Below, in pieces: positions 50,745-62,317 of a stretch of 64,000 nt of DNA. The DNA lies in assembly GCF_018688355.1 (NCBI RefSeq), contig NZ_CP061317.1, positions 788,370-852,369 of the forward strand, read 5' to 3'. Below the pieces are notes generated by a model. It had not been told where the DNA came from. It did no database searches and saw nothing but the letters and a program-made list of their open reading frames with translations. The first letter of the stretch is position 1. Every line of letters begins with the position of its first letter. This DNA comes from Polynucleobacter sp. AP-Elch-400A-B2 (lineage in GTDB: Bacteria > Pseudomonadota > Gammaproteobacteria > Burkholderiales > Burkholderiaceae). The position numbers and the translations under genes were made by a program.

Positions 50745-50780
50745 AATAAGCCCCTTGGTCGTGCGACTCAGGGGCTTATT
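50745..50780 (+). terminator. prpE terminator hairpin
   Basis: AATAAGCCCCT (50745-50755) pairs with AGGGGCTTATT (50770-50780), and a GTCG/CGAC inner stem is possible in the loop. The 3' T content is low on this strand (TTATT), so strength is uncertain. Confidence 0.7.
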
Positions 50781-50828
50781 ACCTTGCAAGCCCAATTGGC
50801 TGCGAATCCAAGGGTTTATACGCAAAAC

Positions 50829-50849
50829 TGGTATGATTGAACGGTTCAA
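50829..50849 (+). promoter_or_regulatory. carA promoter candidate with overlapping palindrome
   Basis: TGGTATGAT (50829-50837) is an extended -10. Sharing its last T is the perfect inverted repeat TTGAAC-G-GTTCAA (50837-50849), centred at the expected transcription start. It may be an operator for pyrimidine or arginine control of carAB; the regulator is unknown. Confidence 0.45.
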
Positions 50850-50959
50850 AACTTAATAAATTACCCTAGCGCTTAAAGACACTCACCTCCCGCACAAACA
50901 GTCCTGGGTTGGTCTTTTTGGGGTGTTGAGCGTCGGATGGAGCAGGGACTGGAGATGGT

Positions 50960-52162
50960 TTGTCACCCTTGCTTCCTTCTTTTCCTCCCGCCGTGTTGGC
51001 CTTAGCCGACGGCACTATATTTCCCGGTCTTAGTATTGGCGCCCCTGGCGAAACTACCGGCGAAGTTGTTTTCAATACCGCACTTACGGGCTATCAAGAG
51101 ATCATCACTGATCCTAGTTACTCACGCCAAATTGTTACCTTGACTTACCCACACATCGGAAACGTTGGTGTAAACAGTCAAGACGCTGAGTCGGATCAGA
51201 TTCATGCGGCTGGCTTGGTTGTGAAAGACCTCTCTAAGCGTGTCTCGAATTTCCGCTCTGAGGAAACTCTGGACAGCTATCTCACAAAAGCAGGGGTAGT
51301 AGGCATCTCTGGTATCGATACCCGCAAGCTCACTCGTATCCTGCGCGATAAAGGCGCTCAGTCCGGCGCGATTGTGGCTGGCAAGCTGGGTGATAACGTA
51401 GAGACCCTCGGCAAGAAAGCCTTAGAACTGGCTAAAGCCTTCCCGGGTATGGCTGGTTTAGATCTGGCTAAAGTGGTAACAACAAAAACCCCATACCAAT
51501 GGCGTGAGGCTGAATGGGACCTGCATGGCCCTAATGACAAACCTGCCTATCGATCTTTAGATGTCACTAAGCCCAGCAAAAAAGTCGTTGCTTATGATTT
51601 TGGTGTGAAGCGTAATATTTTGCGCATGCTCACTGAGCGTGGTTGTGAGTTAACGATTGTTCCAGCACAAACTAGCGCTGCCGAAGTGTTGGCAATGAAC
51701 CCAGATGGTGTGTTCTTCTCAAATGGCCCTGGAGATCCTGGCCCATGTGATTACGCGATTGCTGCTGCTAAAGAAATTATCGAAAAGGGCATTCCGACTT
51801 TCGGTATTTGTTTGGGTCACCAGATCATGGGCTTGGCTGCCGGCGCTAAAACTCTAAAAATGAAGTTTGGCCACCATGGTGCAAACCACCCTGTAAAAGA
51901 TTTGGATACGGGGCGCGTAGCAATTACTTCTCAGAATCATGGCTTTGCTGTGGATGCAAAAACTTTGCCTGACAACATTCGCGTTACGCATGTGTCTTTA
52001 TTTGATGGATCACTGCAAGGCCTAGCTTGGAAAGATAAGCCTGCTTTGTGTTTCCAAGGACATCCTGAGGCCTCACCAGGCCCTCACGATATCGCCTATT
52101 TATTTGATCGTTTTGTGGAGTTCATGAATGCTGCCGCTGTTGGTAATAAGGGGGGCAAATAA
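50960..52162 (+). CDS. carA: Carbamoyl-phosphate synthase small (glutaminase) subunit
   Basis: A 400-residue subunit that hydrolyses glutamine and channels ammonia to CarB for arginine and pyrimidine synthesis. The N-terminal domain starts [19 protein letters not shown]. The class I amidotransferase part has the nucleophile Cys284 in [11 protein letters not shown] and the histidine partner in [11 protein letters not shown]. There is no ATG near the domain start; the TTG at 50960 (GGAG five bases upstream) is used, and a TTG at 50969 is an alternative. It overlaps carB by one base. Confidence 0.94.
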   Translation: MSPLLPSFPPAVLALADGTIFPGLSIGAPGETTGEVVFNTALTGYQEIITDPSYSRQIVTLTYPHIGNVGVNSQDAESDQIHAAGLVVKDLSKRVSNFRSEETLDSYLTKAGVVGISGIDTRKLTRILRDKGAQSGAIVAGKLGDNVETLGKKALELAKAFPGMAGLDLAKVVTTKTPYQWREAEWDLHGPNDKPAYRSLDVTKPSKKVVAYDFGVKRNILRMLTERGCELTIVPAQTSAAEVLAMNPDGVFFSNGPGDPGPCDYAIAAAKEIIEKGIPTFGICLGHQIMGLAAGAKTLKMKFGHHGANHPVKDLDTGRVAITSQNHGFAVDAKTLPDNIRVTHVSLFDGSLQGLAWKDKPALCFQGHPEASPGPHDIAYLFDRFVEFMNAAAVGNKGGK

Positions 52163-55100
52163 TGCCTAAGCGTAGCGACATTAAGAGCATTCTGATTATT
52201 GGTGCTGGCCCCATAGTGATTGGTCAGGCCTGTGAGTTTGATTATTCTGGTGCGCAAGCTTGTAAAGCTCTGCGTGACGAAGGTTACAAAGTGATTTTGG
52301 TGAACAGCAATCCTGCCACCATCATGACTGATCCTGAAATGGCGGATGTGACATACATCGAGCCAATTACTTGGGAAGTAGTGGAGCGCATTATCGCCAC
52401 TGAGAAACCTGATGCTATTTTGCCAACGATGGGCGGTCAAACTGCCTTGAACTGCGCGCTCGATTTACATCGCCACGGTATTCTCGAGAAATACGGTTGC
52501 GAACTGATTGGCGCTTCACCAGAGGCGATTGATAAAGCCGAGGATCGTCAAAAGTTTAAAGATGCGATGACAAAGATTGGTTTGGGTTCTGCGAAGTCTG
52601 GTATTGCGCACTCCATGGATGAAGCGCACGAAGTGCAACAACGCATTCAGAAAGAGACTGACAGTTTAGGTTTCCCAGTGGTCATTCGTCCTTCATTCAC
52701 CATGGGTGGATCAGGCGGCGGTATTGCTTACAACCGTGAAGAGTTTGAAGAGATTTGTAAGCGCGGTTTAGATTTATCACCAACCCGTGAGCTCTTGATT
52801 GAAGAATCGCTCTTAGGTTGGAAAGAGTTCGAGATGGAAGTGGTGCGTGACCGCGCTGATAACTGCATCATCGTCTGCTCAATCGAAAACTTAGACCCGA
52901 TGGGCGTGCATACCGGTGATTCGATCACGGTTGCTCCTGCACAAACCTTGACGGATAAAGAGTATCAAATTTTGCGTAACGCCTCGATTGCGGTCTTGCG
53001 TGAAATTGGCGTGGATACCGGTGGTTCAAATGTACAGTTCTCGATTAACCCAGTTGATGGTCGTATGATTGTCATTGAGATGAACCCCCGTGTTTCACGT
53101 TCATCTGCCTTGGCTTCAAAAGCAACGGGTTTCCCGATTGCGAAGATTGCTGCAAAGCTAGCAGTAGGCTACACCTTAGATGAGTTAAAGAATGATATTA
53201 CCGGCGGTGCTACTCCAGCATCTTTTGAGCCATCAATCGATTACGTTGTAACGAAGATTCCTCGTTTTGCCTTTGAGAAATTCCCGCAAGCAGATTCTCG
53301 TTTAACTACGCAGATGAAGTCCGTCGGTGAGGTGATGGCCATTGGCCGCACATTCCAAGAGTCTTTCCAAAAAGCACTCCGCGGTTTAGAGGTGGGTGTT
53401 GATGGTCTTGATGAAGTTTCTACAGACTTAGATGACATCATTCAAGAAATCGGTGAGCCAGGCCCAGACCGTATTTGGTATTTGGCGGATGCTTTTCGTA
53501 TGGGTATGGGCTTGGATGAGATTTATAACGAGACTAAGGTTGATCCTTGGTTCTTAGAGCAAATCGAAGAGCTCATCATCATGGAGACTGAGCTCAAGCA
53601 GCGTAAGCTCGATAGTTTGTCCGCATCTGAGTTGCATTTCATTAAGCAAAAAGGTTTCTCAGATCGTCGCTTAGCGAAATTATTAGGAGTAGATGCTTCT
53701 TCCGTTCGCGCAGCACGTCATCGCCTCAATGTAGTTCCAGTCTACAAGCGGGTAGATACCTGTGCTGCTGAGTTCTCTACGAACACAGCCTATCTGTACT
53801 CCACTTACGAAGCAGAGCATGGTGAGTGCGAATCTCAGCCAAGCACTAAAGACAAGATCATGGTTTTGGGCGGCGGTCCTAACCGCATCGGTCAAGGTAT
53901 TGAGTTTGACTACTGCTGCGTTCATGCCGCCTTGGCAATGCGCGAAGATGGTTATGAAACCATTATGGTGAACTGCAATCCAGAAACTGTTTCCACTGAC
54001 TATGACACATCTGATCGCCTGTATTTTGAGCCATTAACACTAGAAGATGTTTTAGAGATCGTGGCAATTGAAAAGCCAAAAGGCGTCATCGTTCAGTATG
54101 GCGGTCAGACTCCCTTGAAGTTGGCTTTGGATCTTGAGGCCAATGGCGTACCAATCATCGGTACATCGCCAGACATGATTGATGCTGCAGAAGACCGCGA
54201 GCGTTTTCAGAAGCTATTGCATGAGTTGAATTTGCGTCAGCCGCCTAACCGTACCGCCCGTGCAGAAGATGAAGCTCTGAAGCTTGCTGAAGAAATTGGT
54301 TACCCATTGGTGGTGCGTCCTTCCTATGTATTGGGTGGCCGCGCGATGGAAATCGTACACGATGGCCGTGATCTTGAGCGCTACATGCGTGAAGCTGTCA
54401 AAGTCTCCCATGACTCACCAGTATTACTGGATCGCTTCTTGAACGATGCGATTGAATGTGATGTGGATTGCATTAGCGATGGTCAGCAGGTATTTATCGG
54501 CGGTGTGATGGAACACATTGAGCAAGCCGGCGTTCACTCAGGTGACTCTGCTTGTTCATTGCCGCCATACTCCTTATCGGATGAGACGATTGCAGAAATC
54601 AAGCGTCAAACTGCGGCGATGGCTAAAGGTCTGAACGTAGTTGGTTTGATGAACGTGCAGTTTGCGATTCAGCACGTCGATGGTAAAGACGTCATCTATG
54701 TACTCGAGGTAAACCCGCGCGCTTCTCGTACCGTTCCATTCGTATCCAAAGCAACGGGCTTGCAGTTGGCCAAGATTGCAGCTCGCTGTATGGTGGGTCA
54801 AACTCTGAAACAGCAAGGCATTCTGAATGAAGTCAAGCCAGCTTACTACTCAGTAAAAGAGGCGGTGTTCCCATTTAACAAGTTCCCAGGTATTGATCCA
54901 ATTCTCGGACCAGAGATGCGCTCTACCGGTGAGGTGATGGGCGTTGGTAAGACTTTTGGTGAAGCGCTCTTCAAATCGCAATTAGGCGCAGGAATCAAGT
55001 TACCTAAGAGTGGCACTGTGTTGTTAACCGTGAAAGATAGCGACAAGCCTAAAGCAGTTGAAGTAGCTAAGCTTTTGCATCAATTGGGATTCCCCATGGT

Positions 55101-55425
55101 TGCTACTAAAGGTACTGCCGCAGCGATTGAGGAGGCTGGCTTACCAGTACGCGTAGTTAACAAGGTTAAGGATGGCCGTCCACACATTGTTGACTTGATC
55201 AAGAACGGTGAGATATCCCTGGTATTTACTACGGTTGATGAGACTCGCACCGCAATTGCGGATTCACGCTCCATTCGTACTAGCGCTCAAGCTAATAATG
55301 TGACTTACTACACCACAATTAGTGCGGCACGTGCGGTGATGGACGGTTTATTAGCTTCGCAAAATGGCAACAAAGAGTCGCTCGAGGTGTATTCATTGCA
55401 AAATCTACACAAGACTCTCAATTAA
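52162..55425 (+). CDS. carB: Carbamoyl-phosphate synthase large subunit
   Basis: A 1087-residue enzyme with two homologous ATP-grasp halves, one phosphorylating bicarbonate and the other carbamate. The halves begin with [21 protein letters not shown] and [19 protein letters not shown] (quoted in part: GAGPIVIGQ and GGGPNRIGQ). A C-terminal MGS-like allosteric domain (about residues 940-1080) probably senses UMP or ornithine. The length is normal. It overlaps carA by one base and precedes greA by 19 bases. Confidence 0.97.
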   Translation: MPKRSDIKSILIIGAGPIVIGQACEFDYSGAQACKALRDEGYKVILVNSNPATIMTDPEMADVTYIEPITWEVVERIIATEKPDAILPTMGGQTALNCALDLHRHGILEKYGCELIGASPEAIDKAEDRQKFKDAMTKIGLGSAKSGIAHSMDEAHEVQQRIQKETDSLGFPVVIRPSFTMGGSGGGIAYNREEFEEICKRGLDLSPTRELLIEESLLGWKEFEMEVVRDRADNCIIVCSIENLDPMGVHTGDSITVAPAQTLTDKEYQILRNASIAVLREIGVDTGGSNVQFSINPVDGRMIVIEMNPRVSRSSALASKATGFPIAKIAAKLAVGYTLDELKNDITGGATPASFEPSIDYVVTKIPRFAFEKFPQADSRLTTQMKSVGEVMAIGRTFQESFQKALRGLEVGVDGLDEVSTDLDDIIQEIGEPGPDRIWYLADAFRMGMGLDEIYNETKVDPWFLEQIEELIIMETELKQRKLDSLSASELHFIKQKGFSDRRLAKLLGVDASSVRAARHRLNVVPVYKRVDTCAAEFSTNTAYLYSTYEAEHGECESQPSTKDKIMVLGGGPNRIGQGIEFDYCCVHAALAMREDGYETIMVNCNPETVSTDYDTSDRLYFEPLTLEDVLEIVAIEKPKGVIVQYGGQTPLKLALDLEANGVPIIGTSPDMIDAAEDRERFQKLLHELNLRQPPNRTARAEDEALKLAEEIGYPLVVRPSYVLGGRAMEIVHDGRDLERYMREAVKVSHDSPVLLDRFLNDAIECDVDCISDGQQVFIGGVMEHIEQAGVHSGDSACSLPPYSLSDETIAEIKRQTAAMAKGLNVVGLMNVQFAIQHVDGKDVIYVLEVNPRASRTVPFVSKATGLQLAKIAARCMVGQTLKQQGILNEVKPAYYSVKEAVFPFNKFPGIDPILGPEMRSTGEVMGVGKTFGEALFKSQLGAGIKLPKSGTVLLTVKDSDKPKAVEVAKLLHQLGFPMVATKGTAAAIEEAGLPVRVVNKVKDGRPHIVDLIKNGEISLVFTTVDETRTAIADSRSIRTSAQANNVTYYTTISAARAVMDGLLASQNGNKESLEVYSLQNLHKTLN

Positions 55426-55444
55426 ATTAAGTGAGGTGAGAAAC

Positions 55445-55921
55445 ATGAACACAATCCCTATTACTAAGCGTGGCGCAGAGCTCCTCAAAGAAGAATTGCA
55501 TCGCCTAAAGCATGTAGAGCGCCCATCCGTGATCAATGCCATCTCTGAAGCGCGAGCACAAGGTGATCTTTCTGAGAATGCTGAGTACGACGCTGCTAAA
55601 GAGAAGCAGGGCTTTATTGAAGGTCGCATTCAGGAGCTTGAGGGTAAGTTATCTGCAGCGCAAATCATTGATCCAGCAACTTTAGATGTGAATGGCCGGA
55701 TAGTATTTGGTGCTACTGTAGATCTTGAAGACCTAGAAGACGGCACGAAGCTCACTTATCAAATCGTCGGTGACGACGAGGCCGATATTGCAGTAAATAA
55801 GATCTCCATTAGCTCTCCCATTGCTCGTGCCTTGATTAGCAAAGAAGAAGGTGACGTGGTTGCGGTTCAGGCTCCTGGCGGCAATCGCGAAGTAGAAATT
55901 CTTGCGGTTCGTTACATCTAA
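55445..55921 (+). CDS. greA: Transcription elongation factor GreA
   Basis: A 158-residue factor that rescues backtracked RNA polymerase by stimulating transcript cleavage. The N-terminal coiled coil (about 8-75) carries the acidic tip in [20 protein letters not shown] (end residues ARAQGDLSE). The C-terminal FKBP-like domain includes [16 protein letters not shown]. The frame is open to 55364 inside carB, but the ATG at 55445 with GAGGTGAG upstream gives the canonical length. Confidence 0.97.
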   Translation: MNTIPITKRGAELLKEELHRLKHVERPSVINAISEARAQGDLSENAEYDAAKEKQGFIEGRIQELEGKLSAAQIIDPATLDVNGRIVFGATVDLEDLEDGTKLTYQIVGDDEADIAVNKISISSPIARALISKEEGDVVAVQAPGGNREVEILAVRYI

Positions 55922-55938
55922 TACAAAGCAGAGTCCAT

Positions 55939-56424
55939 ATGCAGACTTTAGAGACCCCAAAGCACCTAGTGGCTCAAAGACTCTTTATTGTGATTGCTGG
56001 TTTATGGGTAGGTAGTCTCCTCACTGTGGGCTACTTGGTTGCCCCAGCTATCTTCAGCACAATGACTGATCGACAAGCTGCCGGAATGGTTGCTGGTAGC
56101 ATCTTTAAATTAGAGGCTTATCTTAGTTTGATTGTGTGTATTGGTCTGATGGTGCTAGCCAATCTCCTGGTGAATCGTGGCCTCAATCAATTCAAGATCA
56201 TTCGCTGGATCTTGTTGGCAATGTTGCTGTGTGCAATCGCAGCTAGCTTTATCTTGATTCCCTGGATGAATACCTTGCGAGATGATGCTCTCCTTCAAGG
56301 CATGCCAGTCATGCTCTCTCCCTCAGCTACCTTGTTCGGAAGGCTGCATGGCGTCTCTAGCATTCTATTTATGTTGCAGAGTCTCTTGGGAGTCTTCTTG
56401 GTCTGGCGACTCACCAAGAGATAA
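55939..56424 (+). CDS. DUF4149 domain membrane protein
   Basis: A 161-residue inner-membrane protein with four predicted helices (about residues 13-37, 54-74, 85-108 and 133-153). The start RLFIVIAGLWVGSLLTVGYLVAP and the block FSTMTDRQAAGMVAGSIFKLEAY (given by TDRQAAGMVAGS) match DUF4149. Its location after greA is common in betaproteobacteria. The function is unknown. It is followed by a bidirectional terminator. Confidence 0.85.
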   Translation: MQTLETPKHLVAQRLFIVIAGLWVGSLLTVGYLVAPAIFSTMTDRQAAGMVAGSIFKLEAYLSLIVCIGLMVLANLLVNRGLNQFKIIRWILLAMLLCAIAASFILIPWMNTLRDDALLQGMPVMLSPSATLFGRLHGVSSILFMLQSLLGVFLVWRLTKR

Positions 56425-56440
56425 GCTCAGGCTAAGTCAT

Positions 56441-56469
56441 AAAAAAACGCCGACTAGCGGCGTTTTTTT
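56441..56469. terminator. Bidirectional terminator between DUF4149 gene and yhbY
   Basis: CGCCG (56448-56452), loop ACTAG, CGGCG (56458-56462), flanked by seven A on the left and seven T on the right. It can terminate transcription from both converging genes. Confidence 0.93.
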
Positions 56470-56496
56470 ATTAGAAGCTCACACATATTCGTTGCA

Positions 56497-57129
56497 CTAA
56501 GAGCCTAATGATTTCTTCTTAGTACTACTCATTCGCACCTTACGTTTTTTGATGGGAGCAGGTGCTGCAACTGCCTTGCGGTAACCTGGTGATGACCAAC
56601 CAATTTTTGATTCAGCGGCATCAGCACGCAGAACCCGTTTCTTGGGGGCAGCGCCTTTAGCCGCAGCCACTCTTTCAAAAGGGGATTTACTCGCTGCTGA
56701 GCGTCGATCTGATCTCTCAGAAGTGCTAGTACGAATACCAGCTTTCGCCACCACGCGATTGGGTTGACGCTTAGTGCGGGGCGCTTGCAATGTCTTCTTG
56801 GTTTGTTTGCTAGACCTGCTCAAATTGACGAGTGCTGCATCGACAATATCAATCGGCTTCCAGACCACCAGTAATTTTCCAATGTGCTGAACGGGTGCGG
56901 CGCCCAGTTTGTCGCAGAGCTCTTCATAAATAGCGATACGTGCTTCACGATCGTCGCCAAAAACGCGAACCTTAATTAAGCCGTGATGAGAGATCGCTGA
57001 TTTAGCCTCTTTAATCACTGCAGGGGTCAGGCCATCGCCGCCAACCATGACGACTGGGCTGAGCCCATGAGCATCCGCTTTAAGAGATTTGCGTTGTGCG
57101 GGAGTAATAGTAAGTGCAGTCATGGGCAT
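56497..57129 (-). CDS. yhbY: YhbY/CRM-domain RNA-binding protein with long basic tail
   Basis: The first 93 or so residues form a CRM (YhbY) domain: TPAQRKSLKADAHGLSPVVMVG, then the KVRVFGDDREAR and HIGKLLVVWKP segments. In E. coli YhbY is about 97 residues and associates with pre-50S ribosomes. Here a tail of about 115 residues rich in Lys, Arg, Ser and Ala follows, giving 210 in total. The start could be the ATG at 57129 or 57123. It is divergent from rlmE, another ribosome-assembly gene. Confidence 0.88.
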   Translation of the reverse strand: MPMTALTITPAQRKSLKADAHGLSPVVMVGGDGLTPAVIKEAKSAISHHGLIKVRVFGDDREARIAIYEELCDKLGAAPVQHIGKLLVVWKPIDIVDAALVNLSRSSKQTKKTLQAPRTKRQPNRVVAKAGIRTSTSERSDRRSAASKSPFERVAAAKGAAPKKRVLRADAAESKIGWSSPGYRKAVAAPAPIKKRKVRMSSTKKKSLGS

Positions 57130-57261
57130 GATGATAGAGCATTAGGGCTTGTAAAACAGGGCTTTCGGGCTTATTTAAGCCAATATCAAGATGTTTCGAG
57201 TCGATTCCTTTTGCCTTGTAGACCATAAACAAGGAAAATAGACGACGAAAGTGGGTAAGTT

Positions 57262-57936
57262 GTGGCAAAGAATAAATTTAATAAAAGTTGGTTGCAGGAT
57301 CATCTAAATGATCCGTATGTGAAGATGGCCCAAAAAGAGGGTTATCGCGCGCGAGCAGTCTATAAGCTGAGCGAAATAGATGAGCAGGACCGACTCATCA
57401 AAGCAGGTATGACGATTGTGGATCTCGGGAGTGCTCCTGGGAGCTGGTCCCAGTACGCTCGCAACCGCCTGACTGAACTTGGTAAAAATAACCCCAGCAT
57501 TGAGTCTGGTAAGCCAGATGGAATCATTATTGCGATCGATATTCTGCCGATGGAGGATATTGCAGACGTTTCCTTTATTCAGGGTGATTTTCGGGAGGAT
57601 GAGGGTTTAAAGGCGCTAGAGGCGTTTTTACCGGCAAATGCCGATGGAAAAGTCGATTTTGTGATGTCCGATATGGCCCCCAATTTATCCGGAGTAGGGG
57701 TGGCAGATGCCGCCCGAATGGCCTTTTTGGCTGAAATTGCCTTGGATTTTTCGGTTCAACACCTCAAGTCTGACGGGGCTCTATTGATTAAGTGCTTCAA
57801 CGGCAGTGGCTATAGTCAGATTGTGGAATCCTTTAAAAAGGTCTTTAAAACAGTAGCTTCCAGAAAGCCAAAAGCCTCTAGAGCTAAGTCCTCAGAAATC
57901 TTTTTACTCGGCCGAGACCTTAAGGCACCCAAATAA
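57262..57936 (+). CDS. rlmE: 23S rRNA 2'-O-ribose methyltransferase (U2552)
   Basis: A 224-residue RrmJ/FtsJ family enzyme that methylates U2552 of 23S rRNA in late 50S assembly. The SAM motif is [14 protein letters not shown], the catalytic region has [10 protein letters not shown], and LIKCFNG supplies the second lysine. It starts at GTG 57262, where the N-terminus [19 protein letters not shown] is typical. The order yhbY, rlmE, ftsH is the classical one also found in E. coli. Confidence 0.95.
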   Translation: MAKNKFNKSWLQDHLNDPYVKMAQKEGYRARAVYKLSEIDEQDRLIKAGMTIVDLGSAPGSWSQYARNRLTELGKNNPSIESGKPDGIIIAIDILPMEDIADVSFIQGDFREDEGLKALEAFLPANADGKVDFVMSDMAPNLSGVGVADAARMAFLAEIALDFSVQHLKSDGALLIKCFNGSGYSQIVESFKKVFKTVASRKPKASRAKSSEIFLLGRDLKAPK

Positions 57937-57956
57937 CCCCCAAAAAGAAGGGGTTT
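57935..57956 (+). terminator. Weak hairpin between rlmE and ftsH
   Basis: AACCCC (57935-57940) and GGGGTT (57950-57955), nine-base loop, only a short T stretch after it. It may give partial termination; ftsH is likely to have its own promoter in the AT-rich stretch that follows. Confidence 0.35.
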
Positions 57957-58063
57957 ATAAAATAAATTAGCTCTTCGCTATTGAAAAAGCCTAGTAGTAG
58001 AATCAAATACTTAGGTATAGCAATCCGCTTTAACTCCCGGATTAATCCGGCAAAGGTCTCCTT

Positions 58064-59941
58064 TTGAATAGCAATATGTTGCAAAAAATTGGCGTGTGGC
58101 TCATTGTGGGTTTGGTCTTGTTTACTGTTTTTAAACAGTTCGATAAGCCTAAAGACCAGAATCAAGTCACGTATTCTCAATTCATGGACGATGCCAAAGC
58201 TGGCAAAGTTAAGCGAGTGGACGTGCAAGGTCGTACCTTGCAAGTGACTCCGAATGACGGCAATAAGTATTCCATCATCTCCCCAGGGGATATTTGGATG
58301 GTTGGCGACTTGATGAAGTTTGGTGTCCAGGTAACTGGTAAAGCAGATGATGAACCGAATATGTTGGTTTCTGCTTTGTATTACCTCGGACCTACTTTAT
58401 TGATTATTGGTTTCTGGTTCTTCATGATGCGTCAGATGCAAGGTGGCGGTAAGGGTGGTGCATTCTCTTTCGGCAAATCTAAAGCGCGCTTGATTGATGA
58501 GAATAGCAACACGGTTACTTTTGCTGATGTTGCAGGTTGCGATGAAGCAAAAGAAGAAGTGTTCGAGATTGTGGACTTCCTTAAAGATCCGCAAAAGTTT
58601 CAAAAGCTAGGTGGTCGTATTCCGCATGGCATATTACTAGTCGGTCCTCCGGGTACTGGTAAGACTTTGTTGGCGCGTGCGATTGCAGGCGAAGCAAAAG
58701 TACCATTCTTCTCTATCTCTGGTTCAGATTTTGTGGAGATGTTTGTTGGTGTTGGTGCCTCTCGCGTGCGCGACATGTTTGAGAACGCCAAGAAAAATTC
58801 TCCTTGCATCATCTTCATTGATGAGATCGATGCGGTGGGTCGTCACCGTGGTGCCGGTATGGGCGGCGGCAATGATGAGCGCGAACAAACTCTCAACCAA
58901 ATGTTAGTTGAGATGGATGGTTTTGAAAGCAATAGCGGTGTCATCGTGGTTGCTGCTACTAACCGCTCTGATGTATTAGATAAAGCTTTGTTGCGTCCAG
59001 GACGTTTTGACCGTCAGGTACACGTTGGCTTGCCAGACATTCGTGGTCGTGAGCAGATATTGCAAGTGCACATGCGTAAAGTTCCCATTGATCCAGATGT
59101 AGATGCAGCCGTATTAGCACGTGGCACTCCTGGTTTCTCAGGCGCAGATTTAGCCAACTTGGTTAATGAGTCTGCATTGTTTGCAGCGCGTCGTAACAAG
59201 CGTGCCGTTGATATGAAAGACTTTGAAGATGCAAAAGACAAGATCTATATGGGTCCTGAGCGCAAGTCTGCAGTAATGCGTGAAGAAGAGCGTCGCAACA
59301 CGGCGTATCACGAGTCTGGGCATGCGGTAGTTGCCAAGGTCTTGCCTAAGGCAGATCCAGTCCATAAGGTCACCATCATGCCGCGCGGCATGGCTTTAGG
59401 TGTGACATGGCAGTTGCCTGAGTTTGATCGTGTGAACTTGTACAAAGATCGCATGTTGGAAGAGTTGGCTATTTTGTTTGGCGGTCGTGCTGCTGAAGAA
59501 GTGTTCTTGAACTCGATGAGTACGGGTGCCTCGAATGACTTCGAGCGTGCTACCAAAATGGCGCGTGACATGGTCACTCGCTATGGCATGAGTGATAGCT
59601 TGGGTACGATGGTCTATGTCGATACTGAGTCTGAAAGCATTTTTGGGCGCAATAGCTCAAAGACAGTTTCAGAGTTAACTCAGCAAAAGGTGGATGCAGA
59701 GATTCGTGCATTGGTGGATAGCCAGTACGCATTGGCAAGATCAATCCTGGAGCAAAACCGTGACAAGGTTGAAGCGATGGTGACTGCATTGCTTGAATGG
59801 GAAACCATTGATGCTGAGCAGATTACCGACATCATGGAAGGTCGCCCACCACGCGCTCCTAAGCCACCACCAGCAACTCAGTTTGGTAACTCTGCTGGCA
59901 CGCCGGGTCCTGCTGCCGGGGCTGCCCCAGCCACTGCTTAG
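58064..59941 (+). CDS. ftsH: ATP-dependent zinc metalloprotease FtsH
   Basis: A 625-residue membrane-anchored AAA protease that degrades membrane proteins and regulators such as LpxC and sigma-32. It has two N-terminal helices flanking a periplasmic segment (about 10-125), Walker A GPPGTGKT at 194-201, Walker B FIDEIDA, an SRH region and the zinc site HESGH at 416-420. A Pro/Ala-rich tail ends the protein. The TTG at 58064 is used because AAAGG lies seven bases upstream; the ATG at 58076 would lack a close ribosome site. Confidence 0.95.
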   Translation: MNSNMLQKIGVWLIVGLVLFTVFKQFDKPKDQNQVTYSQFMDDAKAGKVKRVDVQGRTLQVTPNDGNKYSIISPGDIWMVGDLMKFGVQVTGKADDEPNMLVSALYYLGPTLLIIGFWFFMMRQMQGGGKGGAFSFGKSKARLIDENSNTVTFADVAGCDEAKEEVFEIVDFLKDPQKFQKLGGRIPHGILLVGPPGTGKTLLARAIAGEAKVPFFSISGSDFVEMFVGVGASRVRDMFENAKKNSPCIIFIDEIDAVGRHRGAGMGGGNDEREQTLNQMLVEMDGFESNSGVIVVAATNRSDVLDKALLRPGRFDRQVHVGLPDIRGREQILQVHMRKVPIDPDVDAAVLARGTPGFSGADLANLVNESALFAARRNKRAVDMKDFEDAKDKIYMGPERKSAVMREEERRNTAYHESGHAVVAKVLPKADPVHKVTIMPRGMALGVTWQLPEFDRVNLYKDRMLEELAILFGGRAAEEVFLNSMSTGASNDFERATKMARDMVTRYGMSDSLGTMVYVDTESESIFGRNSSKTVSELTQQKVDAEIRALVDSQYALARSILEQNRDKVEAMVTALLEWETIDAEQITDIMEGRPPRAPKPPPATQFGNSAGTPGPAAGAAPATA

Positions 59942-59945
59942 TAAG

Positions 59946-60818
59946 GTGAGTAAGCAAACTCTGCCCGCAACATGGCGTTGCGGGCGTTTTCTTTTTGACT
60001 TAAGCAAACGTCAGCGCCCACTGGTGATGGGGATTCTCAATGCTACGCCAGATTCCTTTTCTGATGGTGGCAAGTTCCAAACTCCAAGCGATGCCATTGC
60101 GCAAGCAGAGCGTATGATCGCCAACGGTGCAGACCTCATTGATATCGGTGGTGAGTCAACTCGCCCTGGTGCTGAACCCGTCTCCCTACAAGAAGAATTA
60201 GATCGCGTCCTGCCAGTGATTGAGGCTTTAAAAGATTGTGGCGTTGCTTTGTCAATTGATACCTATAAGGCCGAGACCATGCGTCAGGCACTCCATGCTG
60301 GAGTAGATTGCGTTAATGACATCTGGGCATTACGACAAGAAGGTGCAGTAGAAGTCATCATCGAGAGCGATCAGCTCAACCCAAATAAGCAGTGCGGTCT
60401 TGTTCTAATGCATATGCAGCGCGATCCACAGACTATGCAATTTGACCCCGAGTATCAGGACGTCATTGCTGAAGTTAAGGTATTTCTGCAAGAGCGTGCA
60501 GCTCTACTGGAGAGTCAGGGTGTTGCCAATAATAGAATTGCGATTGACCCTGGCTTTGGCTTTGGTAAAAGCCTAGAGCACAACCTTAAGATGTTGGCCG
60601 ATTTTGATCAATTCTCGCAATTGGGTTACTCGGTACTGGCGGGAATGTCTCGTAAATCCATGCTGGGTAAATTAACGGGTCGCGATACCACTGACCGAGT
60701 AGCGCCTAGTGTGGCAGCCGCCATTCTGGCTGCAGATCGAGGGGCTCGTATCATCCGTGTCCATGACGTTCAGGAGACAGTCGACTCCTTGAAGCTCTGG
60801 GAAGCTATTCAGGAATAA
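59946..60818 (+). CDS. folP: Dihydropteroate synthase
   Basis: A 290-residue TIM-barrel enzyme of folate synthesis that joins p-aminobenzoate with dihydropterin pyrophosphate; it is the target of sulfonamides. Motifs include [35 protein letters not shown], and DPGFGFGKS. The frame is open into ftsH; a GTG at 59946, four bases after the ftsH stop, is the likely start though its ribosome site is adjacent. It precedes glmM by 40 bases, as in E. coli. Confidence 0.94.
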   Translation: MSKQTLPATWRCGRFLFDLSKRQRPLVMGILNATPDSFSDGGKFQTPSDAIAQAERMIANGADLIDIGGESTRPGAEPVSLQEELDRVLPVIEALKDCGVALSIDTYKAETMRQALHAGVDCVNDIWALRQEGAVEVIIESDQLNPNKQCGLVLMHMQRDPQTMQFDPEYQDVIAEVKVFLQERAALLESQGVANNRIAIDPGFGFGKSLEHNLKMLADFDQFSQLGYSVLAGMSRKSMLGKLTGRDTTDRVAPSVAAAILAADRGARIIRVHDVQETVDSLKLWEAIQE

Positions 60819-60858
60819 GCTGACTGGACGTATATCTACAAGTTTTATAATCAAGCCC

Positions 60859-62202
60859 ATGAAAAAACAATATTTTGGCACTGATGGCATCCGCGGTGAA
60901 GTAGGGCAGTTTCCGATTGTTCCGGAGTTCATCACGCGCCTTGGCTATGCTGCGGGCATAGTGTTGAGTAGCCAGGCAAAGCCTGGAGAGCGTTGCAAGA
61001 TTTTGATTGGTAAAGATACCCGTGTATCAGGTTACTTATTAGAGGCTGCTTTAGAGGCGGGTTTTGCTGCTGCTGGTGTTGATGTCATGTTATGCGGCCC
61101 AATGCCAACTCCCGGGGTAGCTTACCTTACTAAAGCATTGCGTTTATCCGCGGGCGTAGTTATCTCCGCTTCACACAATCCCTATCAAGATAACGGTATT
61201 AAATTCTTCTCCGCAGAAGGTGGCAAGTTAAGCGATGAGTTTGAATTGGCTATTGAGGCTGAGCTCGCTAAACCGATGGGTTGTGTCAGCTCGAAAGAAT
61301 TAGGTAAAGCATTTCGTATTGATGATGCTACTGGTCGTTACATTGAGTTCTGTAAATCGACTTTTCCTGGAGAACTCAATCTTAAGGGAATGAAGTTAGT
61401 TGTGGATTGCGCACATGGCGCTGCATACCATATCGCTCCTCATGTCTTTCATGAGCTTGGTGCTGAAGTTATTTCGATTGGAGTAAATCCGGATGGTCGC
61501 AATATTAATGATGGTTTTGGCGCAACAGCCCCAGCTGCATTAATTGCCAAGGTTAAAGAAGCCAAAGCAGATCTCGGCATTGCTTTAGATGGCGATGCCG
61601 ATCGTTTGCAAATGGTCGATGCTTCTGGCCGATTGTTTAATGGCGATGAACTTTTATATGTTCTGGCAAAAGACCGGATTGATCGCGGCCAAGCAATTGG
61701 TGGGGTAGTTGGCACCTTGATGACGAACCTTGCTGTTGAAAATGCCATCAAAAGCTTGGGAATCGGATTTGAGCGCGCTAACGTAGGCGATCGTTATGTC
61801 TTGGAGTTACTCAAACAAAAAGGCTGGATTATTGGTGGTGAAGGATCGGGGCATCTACTCTGCTTAGATCAACACTCAACCGGTGATGGGACTATTGCCG
61901 CATTGCAGGTACTGGCAGCGATGAGTCAGGCCGAGAAAAGCTTAGCTCAGCTCCTAGATTCCGTAAAGCTCTTCCCGCAAGTACTTCTCAATATCAAATT
62001 CAAGTCCGGTTATGACTGGAAGTCCGATCAGACCCTCAAATCCCAGATAAGCCTGGTGGAGAACGATCTCAAGGGTACGGGTAGGGTGCTGATCCGCGCC
62101 TCAGGCACGGAACCCGTCCTGCGTGTCATGGTGGAGGCTCAAGACAGTAATGTGGCTATGAGTGCAGCTAAGAGTATTGCCGATCTAGTACCAAAATCAT
62201 AA
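60859..62202 (+). CDS. glmM: Phosphoglucosamine mutase
   Basis: A 447-residue alpha-phosphohexomutase that converts glucosamine 6-phosphate to glucosamine 1-phosphate for peptidoglycan and LPS. It has the N-terminal FGTDGIRG, the phosphoserine loop [12 protein letters not shown] (Ser105), the metal loop DGDADR, the sugar-binding GGEGSGH, and the C-terminal phosphate loop [12 protein letters not shown]. The length is normal. It is the last gene of the ftsH-folP-glmM series, and a new control region follows before pstS. Confidence 0.97.
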   Translation: MKKQYFGTDGIRGEVGQFPIVPEFITRLGYAAGIVLSSQAKPGERCKILIGKDTRVSGYLLEAALEAGFAAAGVDVMLCGPMPTPGVAYLTKALRLSAGVVISASHNPYQDNGIKFFSAEGGKLSDEFELAIEAELAKPMGCVSSKELGKAFRIDDATGRYIEFCKSTFPGELNLKGMKLVVDCAHGAAYHIAPHVFHELGAEVISIGVNPDGRNINDGFGATAPAALIAKVKEAKADLGIALDGDADRLQMVDASGRLFNGDELLYVLAKDRIDRGQAIGGVVGTLMTNLAVENAIKSLGIGFERANVGDRYVLELLKQKGWIIGGEGSGHLLCLDQHSTGDGTIAALQVLAAMSQAEKSLAQLLDSVKLFPQVLLNIKFKSGYDWKSDQTLKSQISLVENDLKGTGRVLIRASGTEPVLRVMVEAQDSNVAMSAAKSIADLVPKS

Positions 62203-62239
62203 GTCATTGAATTAATTGGATTAATTTCAATAAAAACGC

Positions 62240-62257
62240 TTGTCACAAAAGAGTCAT
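62240..62257 (+). promoter_or_regulatory. PHO-box-like repeat upstream of pstS
   Basis: TTGTCAC and GAGTCAT are two 7-base half-sites 11 bases apart (separated by AAAA). They match the PhoB consensus CTGTCAT repeat in most positions. It lies 61 bases before the pstS ATG, at the place of a PhoB-activated -35 region. Confidence 0.6.
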
Positions 62258-62317
62258 ACATACATCGTATCGTCCTTCTATCGCAATGTTGCGTAATTTA
62301 TCTGAGGAACGATTCAC

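Noticed and set aside
50870..50940. Possible riboswitch or hairpin in the carA leader
   Set aside because: Only imperfect pairings such as around CACTCACC and GGTGTTG were seen, with no T-run or known motif.
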